A stretch of 64,000 nt of DNA from Enterobacter huaxiensis. Lineage in GTDB: Bacteria > Pseudomonadota > Gammaproteobacteria > Enterobacterales > Enterobacteriaceae. The position numbers and the translations under genes were made by a program. A model generated the notes under the pieces. That model ran no database searches, was not told where the DNA came from, and saw nothing but the letters and a program-made list of their open reading frames with translations. The stretch lies in assembly GCF_003594935.2 (NCBI RefSeq), contig NZ_CP043342.1, positions 682,001 through 746,000 of the forward strand. Reading direction: 5' to 3'. Positions 57,902-64,000 of the stretch are shown one piece after another (the stretch's first letter is position 1; each line of letters begins with the position of its first letter).

Positions 57902-57925
57902 CCGTCGGGGGCGAACCCCCGACGG
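57902..57925 (-). terminator. Strong hairpin between yqhD and dkgA
   Basis: CCGTCGGGGG/CGAA/CCCCCGACGG, a perfect ten-base stem in the gap between yqhD stop and dkgA start, with no T-run. It may stabilise the yqhD message or reduce dkgA expression relative to yqhD. Confidence 0.55.
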
Positions 57926-57985
57926 CGTGTGTGCATTAAGTCTGGACGAAATGTCAAAAAACGAAAGGCGGGATGACAAAAACGC

Positions 57986-59149
57986 TTAGCGCGCCGCTTC
58001 GTAGATACGACGGCTCACGTCCAGCGTGATGTCGCCATGCTCGCCCAGCTGGGTCATGCCGTGCTCTTCAAGTTTTGCCAGCAGAGCAGGGATAGAGCTG
58101 CCGTCCAGACCGTAGCCAGACAGGCGCGTTGGCACGCCCAGGCCTTCAAAGAAGCTGCGGGTCGCTTCGATGGCGGCATCGATACGCGCGTCGTCAGAAC
58201 CCTCGTTGATGTTCCACACGCGCTCTGCGTACTGCAGCAGTTTGGCGCGTTTGGTATCGCGTTTTTCGTTCCACAGAGCAGGCAGAACGACCGCCAGCGT
58301 CTGGGCATGGTCCAGACCGTGCATCGCCGTCAGCTCGTGGCCCAGCATGTGGGTGGCCCAGTCCTGAGGAACGCCAGCGCCGATCAGGCCGTTCAGCGCC
58401 TGAGTCGCTGCCCACATCACGTTGGCACGTACGTCATAGTTTTCCGGCTCTTTCAGCGCTTTCGGACCATCTTCGACCAGCGTCAGCAGAATGCCTTCTG
58501 CAAAACGATCCTGAATTTTACCGTCAACCGGGTAGGTCACGTACTGCTCAACGGTATGAACAAACGCATCGACCACGCCGTTCGCTACCTGACGTGCAGG
58601 CAGGGTGTAGGTGTAAACCGGATCCAGGATAGCGAACACGGGCTGAACGTGTTCGTTCATAAAGGCCTGCTTATCACCGGTGGTTTTGCGGGAGATAACG
58701 GCACCTTTGTTGGATTCAGAGCCGGTCGCTGGCAGAGTCAGCACGGAGCCCATCGGGATCGCGCTTTTGATATCGCTGCCGCGGGTTTCCAGAATATGCC
58801 ACGGGTCAATGCCGTCAGCGTAGTGAGCGGCCGCCGCGATGAACTTGGTGCCGTCCAGTACGGAACCGCCGCCAACGGCCAGCAGGAAAGTGACGTTCTC
58901 TTTGCGGGCAATTTTGACCGCGTTCATCAGCGTTTCATAAGATGGGTTTGGCTCGATTCCGCCAAACTCACGCACGTCCAGACCTTCCAGGGCGCTGTAA
59001 ACCTGATCCAGCACGCCGGTTTTTTTCACGCTGCCGCCGCCGTAGGTGATCAGCACGCGGGCGTCGGCTGGGATCTGCTCGCGCAGGTCGGCAATTGCGT
59101 CTTTACCAAACAGGATGCGGGTTGGGGTGTGTAGATTAAAGTTGTTCAT
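57986..59149 (-). CDS. yqhD: NADPH-dependent aldehyde reductase YqhD
   Basis: 387 residues, iron/zinc-type alcohol dehydrogenase family. Reduces short aldehydes formed by lipid peroxidation and glyoxals. Rossmann half with [12 protein letters not shown] and [15 protein letters not shown]; metal ligands Asp and His in [29 protein letters not shown]. Length as in E. coli. Divergent from yqhC, its activator. Confidence 0.97.
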   Translation of the reverse strand: MNNFNLHTPTRILFGKDAIADLREQIPADARVLITYGGGSVKKTGVLDQVYSALEGLDVREFGGIEPNPSYETLMNAVKIARKENVTFLLAVGGGSVLDGTKFIAAAAHYADGIDPWHILETRGSDIKSAIPMGSVLTLPATGSESNKGAVISRKTTGDKQAFMNEHVQPVFAILDPVYTYTLPARQVANGVVDAFVHTVEQYVTYPVDGKIQDRFAEGILLTLVEDGPKALKEPENYDVRANVMWAATQALNGLIGAGVPQDWATHMLGHELTAMHGLDHAQTLAVVLPALWNEKRDTKRAKLLQYAERVWNINEGSDDARIDAAIEATRSFFEGLGVPTRLSGYGLDGSSIPALLAKLEEHGMTQLGEHGDITLDVSRRIYEAAR

Positions 59150-59344
59150 TGCTCGTTCCCTTGTGTGGGTGAAAAACCGCGGTGGCGCAGATGGCTACCT
59201 GATGCTGCACATTGTGGCGGCCCGGCGCTATCCTCTCAATGCACATTCCTGCCGATGTCTTGCCCATTTCTACAGAGTGCTGGAGGATCCACAAAAAAAT
59301 GCGCACACTGTACAGGTCGAAAACCGTACCCGGAGCCAGAGAAA

Positions 59345-60244
59345 ATGAACCGCGATGACATCTGCTTTCAGCTCACGTCGCAGATTAAGAGACTGATAGA
59401 TAAAGATAATGCTGTGGGAGAGCTGCTGCCGGATATTCGCCTGCTCTATGGCACACAGCCGGGGACGCGAACGCCGGTGATGTACCAGCCGGGCATCGTT
59501 TTTCTCTTTTCCGGCCATAAAATTGGCTATATCAACGAGCGGGTGTTTCGTTACGACACCAATGAATACCTGCTCCTGACGGTACCTCTACCCTTCGAAT
59601 GTGAAACGTTCGCGACAGAGGCGGTTCCGCTGGCCGGTATTCGCGTCAACGTCGATATCCTCCAGCTGCAGGAGCTGCTGATGGAGATTGGAGAAGACGA
59701 GCTGTTCCAGCCCTCAATGGCCGCGAGCGGCATCAACTCTGCGACCTTATCGGATGACATTCTGTGCGCCATTGAACGCCTGCTGGACGTGATGGAGAGG
59801 CCGCTGGACGCCCGTATTCTCGGCAAGCAGATTATCCGCGAAATTCTCTACCACGTGCTGCTGGGGCCGGGAGGCGGGGCGCTGCTGGCGCTGGTGAGCC
59901 GCCAGACCCATTTCAGCCTGATCAGCCGCGTGCTGAAGCGCATTGAAAGCCAGTACACGGAAAACCTGAGCGTTGACCAGCTGGCGGCAGAAGCGAACAT
60001 GAGCGTTTCGGCGTTCCACCATAACTTCAAATCGGTGACCAGCACCTCGCCGCTGCAGTACCTCAAAACCTACCGGCTGCATAAGGCGCGTATGCTGATG
60101 ATCCACGACGGTATGAAGGCCAGCGCGGCGGCGATGCGGGTTGGGTATGAAAGCGCGTCGCAGTTCAGCCGGGAGTTTAAGCGCTACTTCGGCGTTACGC
60201 CGGGGGAAGATGCGTCGCGCATCAGAACGATGCAGGGAGCGTAG
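59345..60244 (+). CDS. yqhC: AraC-family regulator YqhC
   Basis: 299 residues from ATG 59345. AraC-type N-terminal region ([20 protein letters not shown]) and C-terminal helix-turn-helix pair with [20 protein letters not shown] and [20 protein letters not shown]. In E. coli YqhC activates yqhD-dkgA in response to aldehydes. A longer frame from 59165 exists, but the family start is MNR(D/E)(D/E)IC, so the shorter one is used. The 195-base gap to yqhD holds the control region. Confidence 0.95.
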   Translation: MNRDDICFQLTSQIKRLIDKDNAVGELLPDIRLLYGTQPGTRTPVMYQPGIVFLFSGHKIGYINERVFRYDTNEYLLLTVPLPFECETFATEAVPLAGIRVNVDILQLQELLMEIGEDELFQPSMAASGINSATLSDDILCAIERLLDVMERPLDARILGKQIIREILYHVLLGPGGGALLALVSRQTHFSLISRVLKRIESQYTENLSVDQLAAEANMSVSAFHHNFKSVTSTSPLQYLKTYRLHKARMLMIHDGMKASAAAMRVGYESASQFSREFKRYFGVTPGEDASRIRTMQGA

Positions 60245-60250
60245 GTTTTT

Positions 60251-60286
60251 TCCCTCTCCCCTATGGAGAGAGGGTCAGGGTGAGGG
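60251..60286. repeat. Dispersed hairpin repeat between yqhC and yghB
   Basis: CCCTCTCC/CCTAT/GGAGAGAGGG followed by TCAGGGTGAGGGG, closely like 54657-54691. Lies between convergent genes. Confidence 0.75.
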
Positions 60287-60288
60287 GA

Positions 60289-60948
60289 TCACGCGCTGCA
60301 GTACTTCTTCTTAATCACCACCGCAATCGTCCCCACCAGGCCGGCAACCAGCAGGAAGAGCGGCAGCACCATCAGGAAAGTCATCACCTGGTCTTCATGA
60401 CGCTTCACGAACGGGATCATATTCAGCGCATAGCCCAGCGTGGTGACCACGCCAACCCACAGCAGGGCGCTCAGCCAGTTGAAGAACTGGAAGCGGCGGT
60501 TCGACAGCCCGGAGATACCCGCCATCGTTGGCAGCAGGGTGCGAACAAAGGCCAGAAAACGCCCGGCCAGCAGCGCCAGCAGACCATGGCGATCGAACAT
60601 GCAGGTCGCACGCTGATGATATTTATGCGGCAGCTGAGCCAGCCAGCCTTTTACGACGCGGGTATTCCCGAGCCAGCGGCCCTGCAAATAGCTCAGCCAG
60701 CAGCCCAGGCTGGCTGCTGAAGTGAGGATCACCATCGTCGGTGCGAAATCCATGACGCCCTTACCGATTAACGCCCCTGCGAGCAGCAGCAGGCTATCAC
60801 CGGGGAGAAACGAGGCTGGCAGCAGTCCATTTTCCAGAAACAGGGTCGCAAACATCACGAAATAGACAATACCCACTACGTGCGGGTCCGCCAGCGCGGC
60901 AAAATCGTGTTGCCAGAGCGCAGCGATAATATCTTGAATAACAGCCAT
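60289..60948 (-). CDS. yghB: DedA-family inner-membrane protein YghB
   Basis: 219 residues, several membrane helices. DedA features: [20 protein letters not shown] with the conserved acidic residue, [10 protein letters not shown], and [20 protein letters not shown] with two key arginines. In E. coli YghB and YqjA are redundant for membrane energetics, cell division and drug tolerance, and the DedA family is linked to lipid scrambling. Position between yqhC and metC is conserved. Confidence 0.96.
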   Translation of the reverse strand: MAVIQDIIAALWQHDFAALADPHVVGIVYFVMFATLFLENGLLPASFLPGDSLLLLAGALIGKGVMDFAPTMVILTSAASLGCWLSYLQGRWLGNTRVVKGWLAQLPHKYHQRATCMFDRHGLLALLAGRFLAFVRTLLPTMAGISGLSNRRFQFFNWLSALLWVGVVTTLGYALNMIPFVKRHEDQVMTFLMVLPLFLLVAGLVGTIAVVIKKKYCSA

Positions 60949-61091
60949 GGACTTTCCTGTGGAACAGCAGATATAGCGCTATTGTACTCCCAATTTCGCC
61001 CGTCGGGTTTGATCGCGGGCGCAAGTCATGCAGACTTTTCGGGCTGCAGTGTTAACTAAAGCGTCCAGGGGAGTACATTTCAGGCTGCACT

Positions 61092-62279
61092 CTACACGAT
61101 ACGTTCAAACCCTGCCGCTAAATCCGCAATCAAATCGTCAACATTTTCTAAACCAATATGCAGACGAATCAAGGTTCCGCTGAAATCCACCTCGCCGCCA
61201 GGCCGCAGCGCCGCAATCTGTTCCGGCTGGTTTGGCAGGATAAGAGATTCGAACCCTCCCCAGGAGTAGGCCATGCTGAAGAGGGTAAAATTATCCAGAT
61301 ACGCTGCCAGCTCGTCGTTACTCAGCCGTTTTTTCAGCACGAACGAGAACAGGCCGCTGCTGCCCGTAAAGTCACGCTGCCAGAACGCGTGGCCTTTGCT
61401 GCCCGGTAGCGCCGGGTGATTCACGCGCTCAACCAGAGGATGCTGCACCAGCCACTCGGCGACTTTCAGGCTGCTTTCATGATGCTGACGCAGGCGAACG
61501 CCCAGCGTGCGAATACCGCGGCTGGTCATGTAGGCGGTGTCTGCATCAACCATCTGGCCCATCAGGTAGGCATTTTCACGCAGCTGATCCCAGCAGCGGG
61601 CGTTGGACACCGCCGTGCCGATCATGCCGTCGGAGTGGCCAATCAGGTATTTCGTTGCCGCCTGAATGGAGATATCAATATCGAACTCCAGCGCCTTAAA
61701 CAGCACGCCCGCCGCCCAGGTGTTGTCGATCATGATGATCGCCTCCGGCGCTTTGCTGCGCACGGCCTTCACGATGGCAGGGACGTCATGCACTTCCATG
61801 GTGATTGAGCCGGGAGATTCCAGGAACACGATGCGCGTGTTCGGCTGAATAAGTTCGGCAATACCTTCACCGATGAGCGGGTCGAACCAGCCGGTGGTCA
61901 CGCCAAGCTTGCTGAGGATCCTGGTGCAGAAGTCCTGGCTTGGCTCGTAGGCGGTGTTGGTCATCAGGATATGGTCGCCCTGTTCGACAAACGCCAGAAT
62001 GGTATTGGCCACAGCCGCCGCGCCGCATGGGAACAGCGCACAGCCCGCGCCGCCTTCCAGCTCGCACATGGCTTCCTGTAGTGAAAAGTGGGTTAGCGTG
62101 CCGCGACGACCGTAAAACAGCCCGCCTTTGGCGCGATTACGCGTGGCGATTTTTTTCTCCTCCACAGTATCGAATACCAGCGAGGAGGCCCGTTGAATCA
62201 CGCTGTTGACCGATCCCTGGGTATATTGCTTGCTGCGTCCGGCCTGCACCAGCGTGGTATCAAGATGCTTCTTTGTCAT
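61092..62279 (-). CDS. metC: Cystathionine beta-lyase
   Basis: 395 residues. PLP enzyme that splits cystathionine to homocysteine, pyruvate and ammonia in methionine synthesis. PLP lysine in [18 protein letters not shown]; other fold-type I blocks [16 protein letters not shown] and [20 protein letters not shown]. Start at 62279 fits [14 protein letters not shown]; upstream in-frame codons run into the MetJ operator. Divergent from exbB. Confidence 0.97.
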   Translation of the reverse strand: MTKKHLDTTLVQAGRSKQYTQGSVNSVIQRASSLVFDTVEEKKIATRNRAKGGLFYGRRGTLTHFSLQEAMCELEGGAGCALFPCGAAAVANTILAFVEQGDHILMTNTAYEPSQDFCTRILSKLGVTTGWFDPLIGEGIAELIQPNTRIVFLESPGSITMEVHDVPAIVKAVRSKAPEAIIMIDNTWAAGVLFKALEFDIDISIQAATKYLIGHSDGMIGTAVSNARCWDQLRENAYLMGQMVDADTAYMTSRGIRTLGVRLRQHHESSLKVAEWLVQHPLVERVNHPALPGSKGHAFWQRDFTGSSGLFSFVLKKRLSNDELAAYLDNFTLFSMAYSWGGFESLILPNQPEQIAALRPGGEVDFSGTLIRLHIGLENVDDLIADLAAGFERIV

Positions 62280-62298
62280 GTTCGCCAACCCTGTTTTT

Positions 62299-62322
62299 AT
62301 ACGTCTGGACGTCCAGACTACC
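62299..62322 (-). promoter_or_regulatory. Tandem MetJ boxes upstream of metC
   Basis: Three adjacent eight-base met-box repeats: ATACGTCT, GGACGTCC, AGACTACC (consensus AGACGTCT). MetJ with S-adenosylmethionine binds such arrays and represses metC. It ends 20 bases upstream of the start codon. Confidence 0.85.
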
Positions 62323-62453
62323 ACGATTGTAAAAATCTGCACCCGCCTGCTTATCGAATAAGCAGAAAATTTTATGAAAAATACGCATAAGAAATTTTTA
62401 CTGCGTAAGCGCAAGGAAAGTGAGCGAAAATTACGGCAGTATGTAAATACTAA

Positions 62454-62468
62454 TGAGAACTACTATCA
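62454..62468 (+). promoter_or_regulatory. Fur box upstream of exbB
   Basis: TGAGAACTACTATCA matches the 7-1-7 Fur pattern TGATAATNATTATCA at 11 of 14 defined positions. exbBD are known iron-regulated genes in enterobacteria. The exbB start is 63 bases downstream. Confidence 0.65.
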
Positions 62469-62530
62469 ATTCGACGACGTTTTGATATTATTACGCTCAG
62501 ATTTTGTGATTTGCGTCCTGGAGATACAGA

Positions 62531-63262
62531 GTGGGTAATAATTTGATGCAAACGGATCTCTCCGTTTGGGGCATGTACCATCATGCTGACATCGTGGTTA
62601 AGATTGTGATGATCGGCCTGATTCTGGCGTCCGTTGTCACCTGGGCTATTTTCTTCAGCAAGAGCGTTGAGCTTATTTCGCAGAAGCGCCGCCTCAAGCG
62701 CGAGCAGCAGCAGCTGGGCGAAGCCCGCTCGCTGGATCAGGCTTCTGATATGACTTCATCCTTCCACGCCAAAAGCCTGACGTCCTTATTAGTGAACGAA
62801 GCGCAGAACGAGCTGGAACTGTCCGAAGGCAGTGAAGATAACGAAGGCATTAAGGAACGCACCGGCTTCCGCCTGGAGCGTCGCGTTGCCGCCGTGGGGC
62901 GTCATATGGGCCGTGGCAATGGCTATCTGGCGACTATCGGTGCTATCTCTCCGTTCGTCGGCCTGTTCGGTACCGTCTGGGGCATCATGAACAGCTTTAT
63001 CGGCATCGCGCAGACCCAAACCACCAACCTGGCGGTTGTGGCGCCGGGTATCGCAGAAGCGCTGCTCGCTACGGCAATCGGCCTGGTCGCGGCGATTCCA
63101 GCCGTTGTTATCTATAACATCTTCGCGCGCATGATCGGCAGCTACAAAGCGACCCTCGGCGACGTTGCCGCCCAGGTTATGCTGCTGCAAAGCCGCGATC
63201 TGGACCTCAATGCCAGCGCCGCTAAACCGGTGCATGCGGCGTCTAAACTGCGCGTAGGTTGA
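62531..63262 (+). CDS. exbB: TonB-system proton channel protein ExbB
   Basis: 243 residues. Forms with ExbD the proton-driven motor that energises TonB. Helix 1 at about 15-40 (VMIGLILASVVTWAIFFSKS), a long cytoplasmic loop, then helices 2 and 3 with GAISPFVGLFGTVWGIMNSF and NLAVVAPGIAEALLATAIGL. Start is GTG, as in E. coli. Fur box upstream; exbD follows after four bases. It serves the siderophore receptor at 33-35 kb as well as others. Confidence 0.98.
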   Translation: MGNNLMQTDLSVWGMYHHADIVVKIVMIGLILASVVTWAIFFSKSVELISQKRRLKREQQQLGEARSLDQASDMTSSFHAKSLTSLLVNEAQNELELSEGSEDNEGIKERTGFRLERRVAAVGRHMGRGNGYLATIGAISPFVGLFGTVWGIMNSFIGIAQTQTTNLAVVAPGIAEALLATAIGLVAAIPAVVIYNIFARMIGSYKATLGDVAAQVMLLQSRDLDLNASAAKPVHAASKLRVG

Positions 63263-63266
63263 TTGT

Positions 63267-63692
63267 ATGGCAATGCGTCTTAACGAAAATCTGGACGATA
63301 ACGGCGAAATGCACGAAATCAACGTGACGCCGTTCATCGACGTCATGCTGGTGCTGCTGATTATCTTCATGGTGGCAGCGCCGCTGGCAACGGTTGACGT
63401 AAAGGTGAATCTGCCCGCGTCTTCTAGCCAGCCGCAGCCGCGCCCGGAAAAGCCGATTTACCTGTCGGTAAAAGCGGATAAATCCATGTTCCTGGGCAAC
63501 GACCCGGTGACGGATGCCTCTGTTATCCCGGCGCTGGATCAGCTTACCGGTGGGAAGAAAGACACCACGGTCTTCTTCCGTGCGGACAAAACCGTTGATT
63601 ATGAAACCATGATGAGGGTAATGGACACGCTGCATCAGGCGGGGTACCTGAAGATTGGTCTGGTCGGCGAAGAGAAAGCGGCCGCGAAATAA
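63267..63692 (+). CDS. exbD: TonB-system protein ExbD
   Basis: 141 residues. One N-terminal membrane helix with the essential aspartate in INVTPFIDVMLVLLIIFMVA (D25 in E. coli numbering), then a periplasmic domain to the end. Partner of ExbB in the TonB motor. Followed by a clear terminator. Confidence 0.98.
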   Translation: MAMRLNENLDDNGEMHEINVTPFIDVMLVLLIIFMVAAPLATVDVKVNLPASSSQPQPRPEKPIYLSVKADKSMFLGNDPVTDASVIPALDQLTGGKKDTTVFFRADKTVDYETMMRVMDTLHQAGYLKIGLVGEEKAAAK

Positions 63693-63698
63693 AACGAA

Positions 63699-63724
63699 GA
63701 GCTGGCGAAAGCCAGCTTTTTTTT
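63699..63724 (+). terminator. Intrinsic terminator after exbD
   Basis: AGCTGGC/GAAA/GCCAGCT hairpin with a stable GAAA tetraloop and eight T residues. Confidence 0.95.
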
Positions 63725-63731
63725 GCCTGTA

Positions 63732-64000
63732 CTACGGATGTTTTTTGGCTTCAGCCGGGCCGGCAGGGGACGGGTCGTCGTTGAGCGCCACAAAGGTGAC
63801 GTTCGAGGTGCGGTAATCGCCCTCGGACAATTTGCGGCTCAGACGCAGCGTGGCGGTCTCTCTCGCCAGCAGATACTGGTAGTTGGCCTCCAGACGCCCC
63901 AGGAGCTTCTCTTTGAGCTCAGGGCGCTGTTCGATGATGGCATTCATCACCGCGCCGTAAATCTCTTCTTTGACCTGCAGCGCGTAAATCTCACGTCGGT
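63732..64000 (-). CDS. Unidentified protein, C-terminal part (runs off the window)
   Basis: The minus-strand frame is open from the right edge to a stop at 63732, giving at least 89 residues. It is mainly helical and charged: RREIYALQVKEEIYGAVMNA, then EQRPELKEKLLGRLEANYQY, a segment RLSRKLSEGDYRTSNVTF, and a Pro/Ala-rich tail ending AEAKKHP. No membrane helix is visible in this part. I do not recognise the family. It is convergent with exbD. The start lies outside the window. Confidence 0.6.
   Translation of the reverse strand, partial: RREIYALQVKEEIYGAVMNAIIEQRPELKEKLLGRLEANYQYLLARETATLRLSRKLSEGDYRTSNVTFVALNDDPSPAGPAEAKKHP

Overview
The window looks like chromosome of an Enterobacteriaceae species close to Enterobacter (E. 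cloacae complex or a near relative). Nearly every housekeeping protein matches its E. coli counterpart closely in sequence and length. The backbone order (uppP-cca-ygiM-ygiF-glnE-hldE ... ribB ... zupT-ygiD-ygiCB-tolC-nudF-yqiB-cpdA-yqiA-parE ... ygiN-mdaB-qseCB-ygiW-parC-plsC-ftsP-ygiQ-dkgA-yqhD-yqhC-yghB-metC-exbBD) is the classic enterobacterial one with accessory islands inserted. REP/BIME hairpins of the enteric type occur at five gene junctions. No phage, plasmid, rRNA, tRNA or CRISPR was seen. The species is not resolved.

Left part (1-24.5 kb). It starts with the tail of uppP, then cca, ygiM, ygiF-glnE, hldE, ubiK and ribB; ribB lies behind an FMN riboswitch. Between ribB and zupT is a four-gene chaperone-usher fimbrial operon on the minus strand (pilin, usher, chaperone, tip adhesin) of the YgiL/YqiGHI type. 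Its chaperone reading frame is broken by a one-base deletion. Then follow zupT with a Fur-box-like site, ygiD, ygiC-ygiB, tolC, and the tightly packed nudF-yqiB-cpdA-yqiA-parE run.

Accessory middle (24.5-45.7 kb), inserted between parE and ygiN. Four blocks are visible. (1) An orphan, C-terminally short fimbrial usher and a DUF1090 protein are followed by an AT-rich scrapyard with pieces of a cupin gene, a GNAT gene and an alpha/beta hydrolase gene, a small DUF4354-like secreted protein and an IS3-family transposase remnant. (2) A BvgS/EvgS-type phosphorelay kinase overlaps its LuxR-type response regulator. (3) A ferric-siderophore uptake locus consists of a TonB-dependent receptor divergent from ABC ATPase, two permeases, a binding protein and, unusually, a translationally coupled RpiR/SIS regulator. 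(4) An AraC-type regulator is divergent from a DUF2264 protein, a LacY-family symporter and a GH88 unsaturated glucuronyl hydrolase. Block 4 reads as a cytoplasmic pathway for unsaturated uronic-acid oligosaccharides, with a class II CRP-type promoter candidate.

Right part (45.7-64 kb). Backbone resumes with kbp, ygiN, mdaB, qseCB, ygiW, parC (wild-type residues at quinolone positions 80 and 84), plsC, ftsP, ygiQ, dkgA-yqhD with the regulator yqhC, yghB, metC (tandem MetJ boxes) and exbB-exbD (Fur box). An unidentified gene runs off the right edge. ExbBD energise TonB-dependent uptake, which connects them functionally to the siderophore locus.

The strongest candidates for something little described are the DUF2264/symporter/GH88 operon, the RpiR-coupled siderophore operon, and the orphan usher beside a BvgS-like kinase. 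All functional links between these are inference from sequence.
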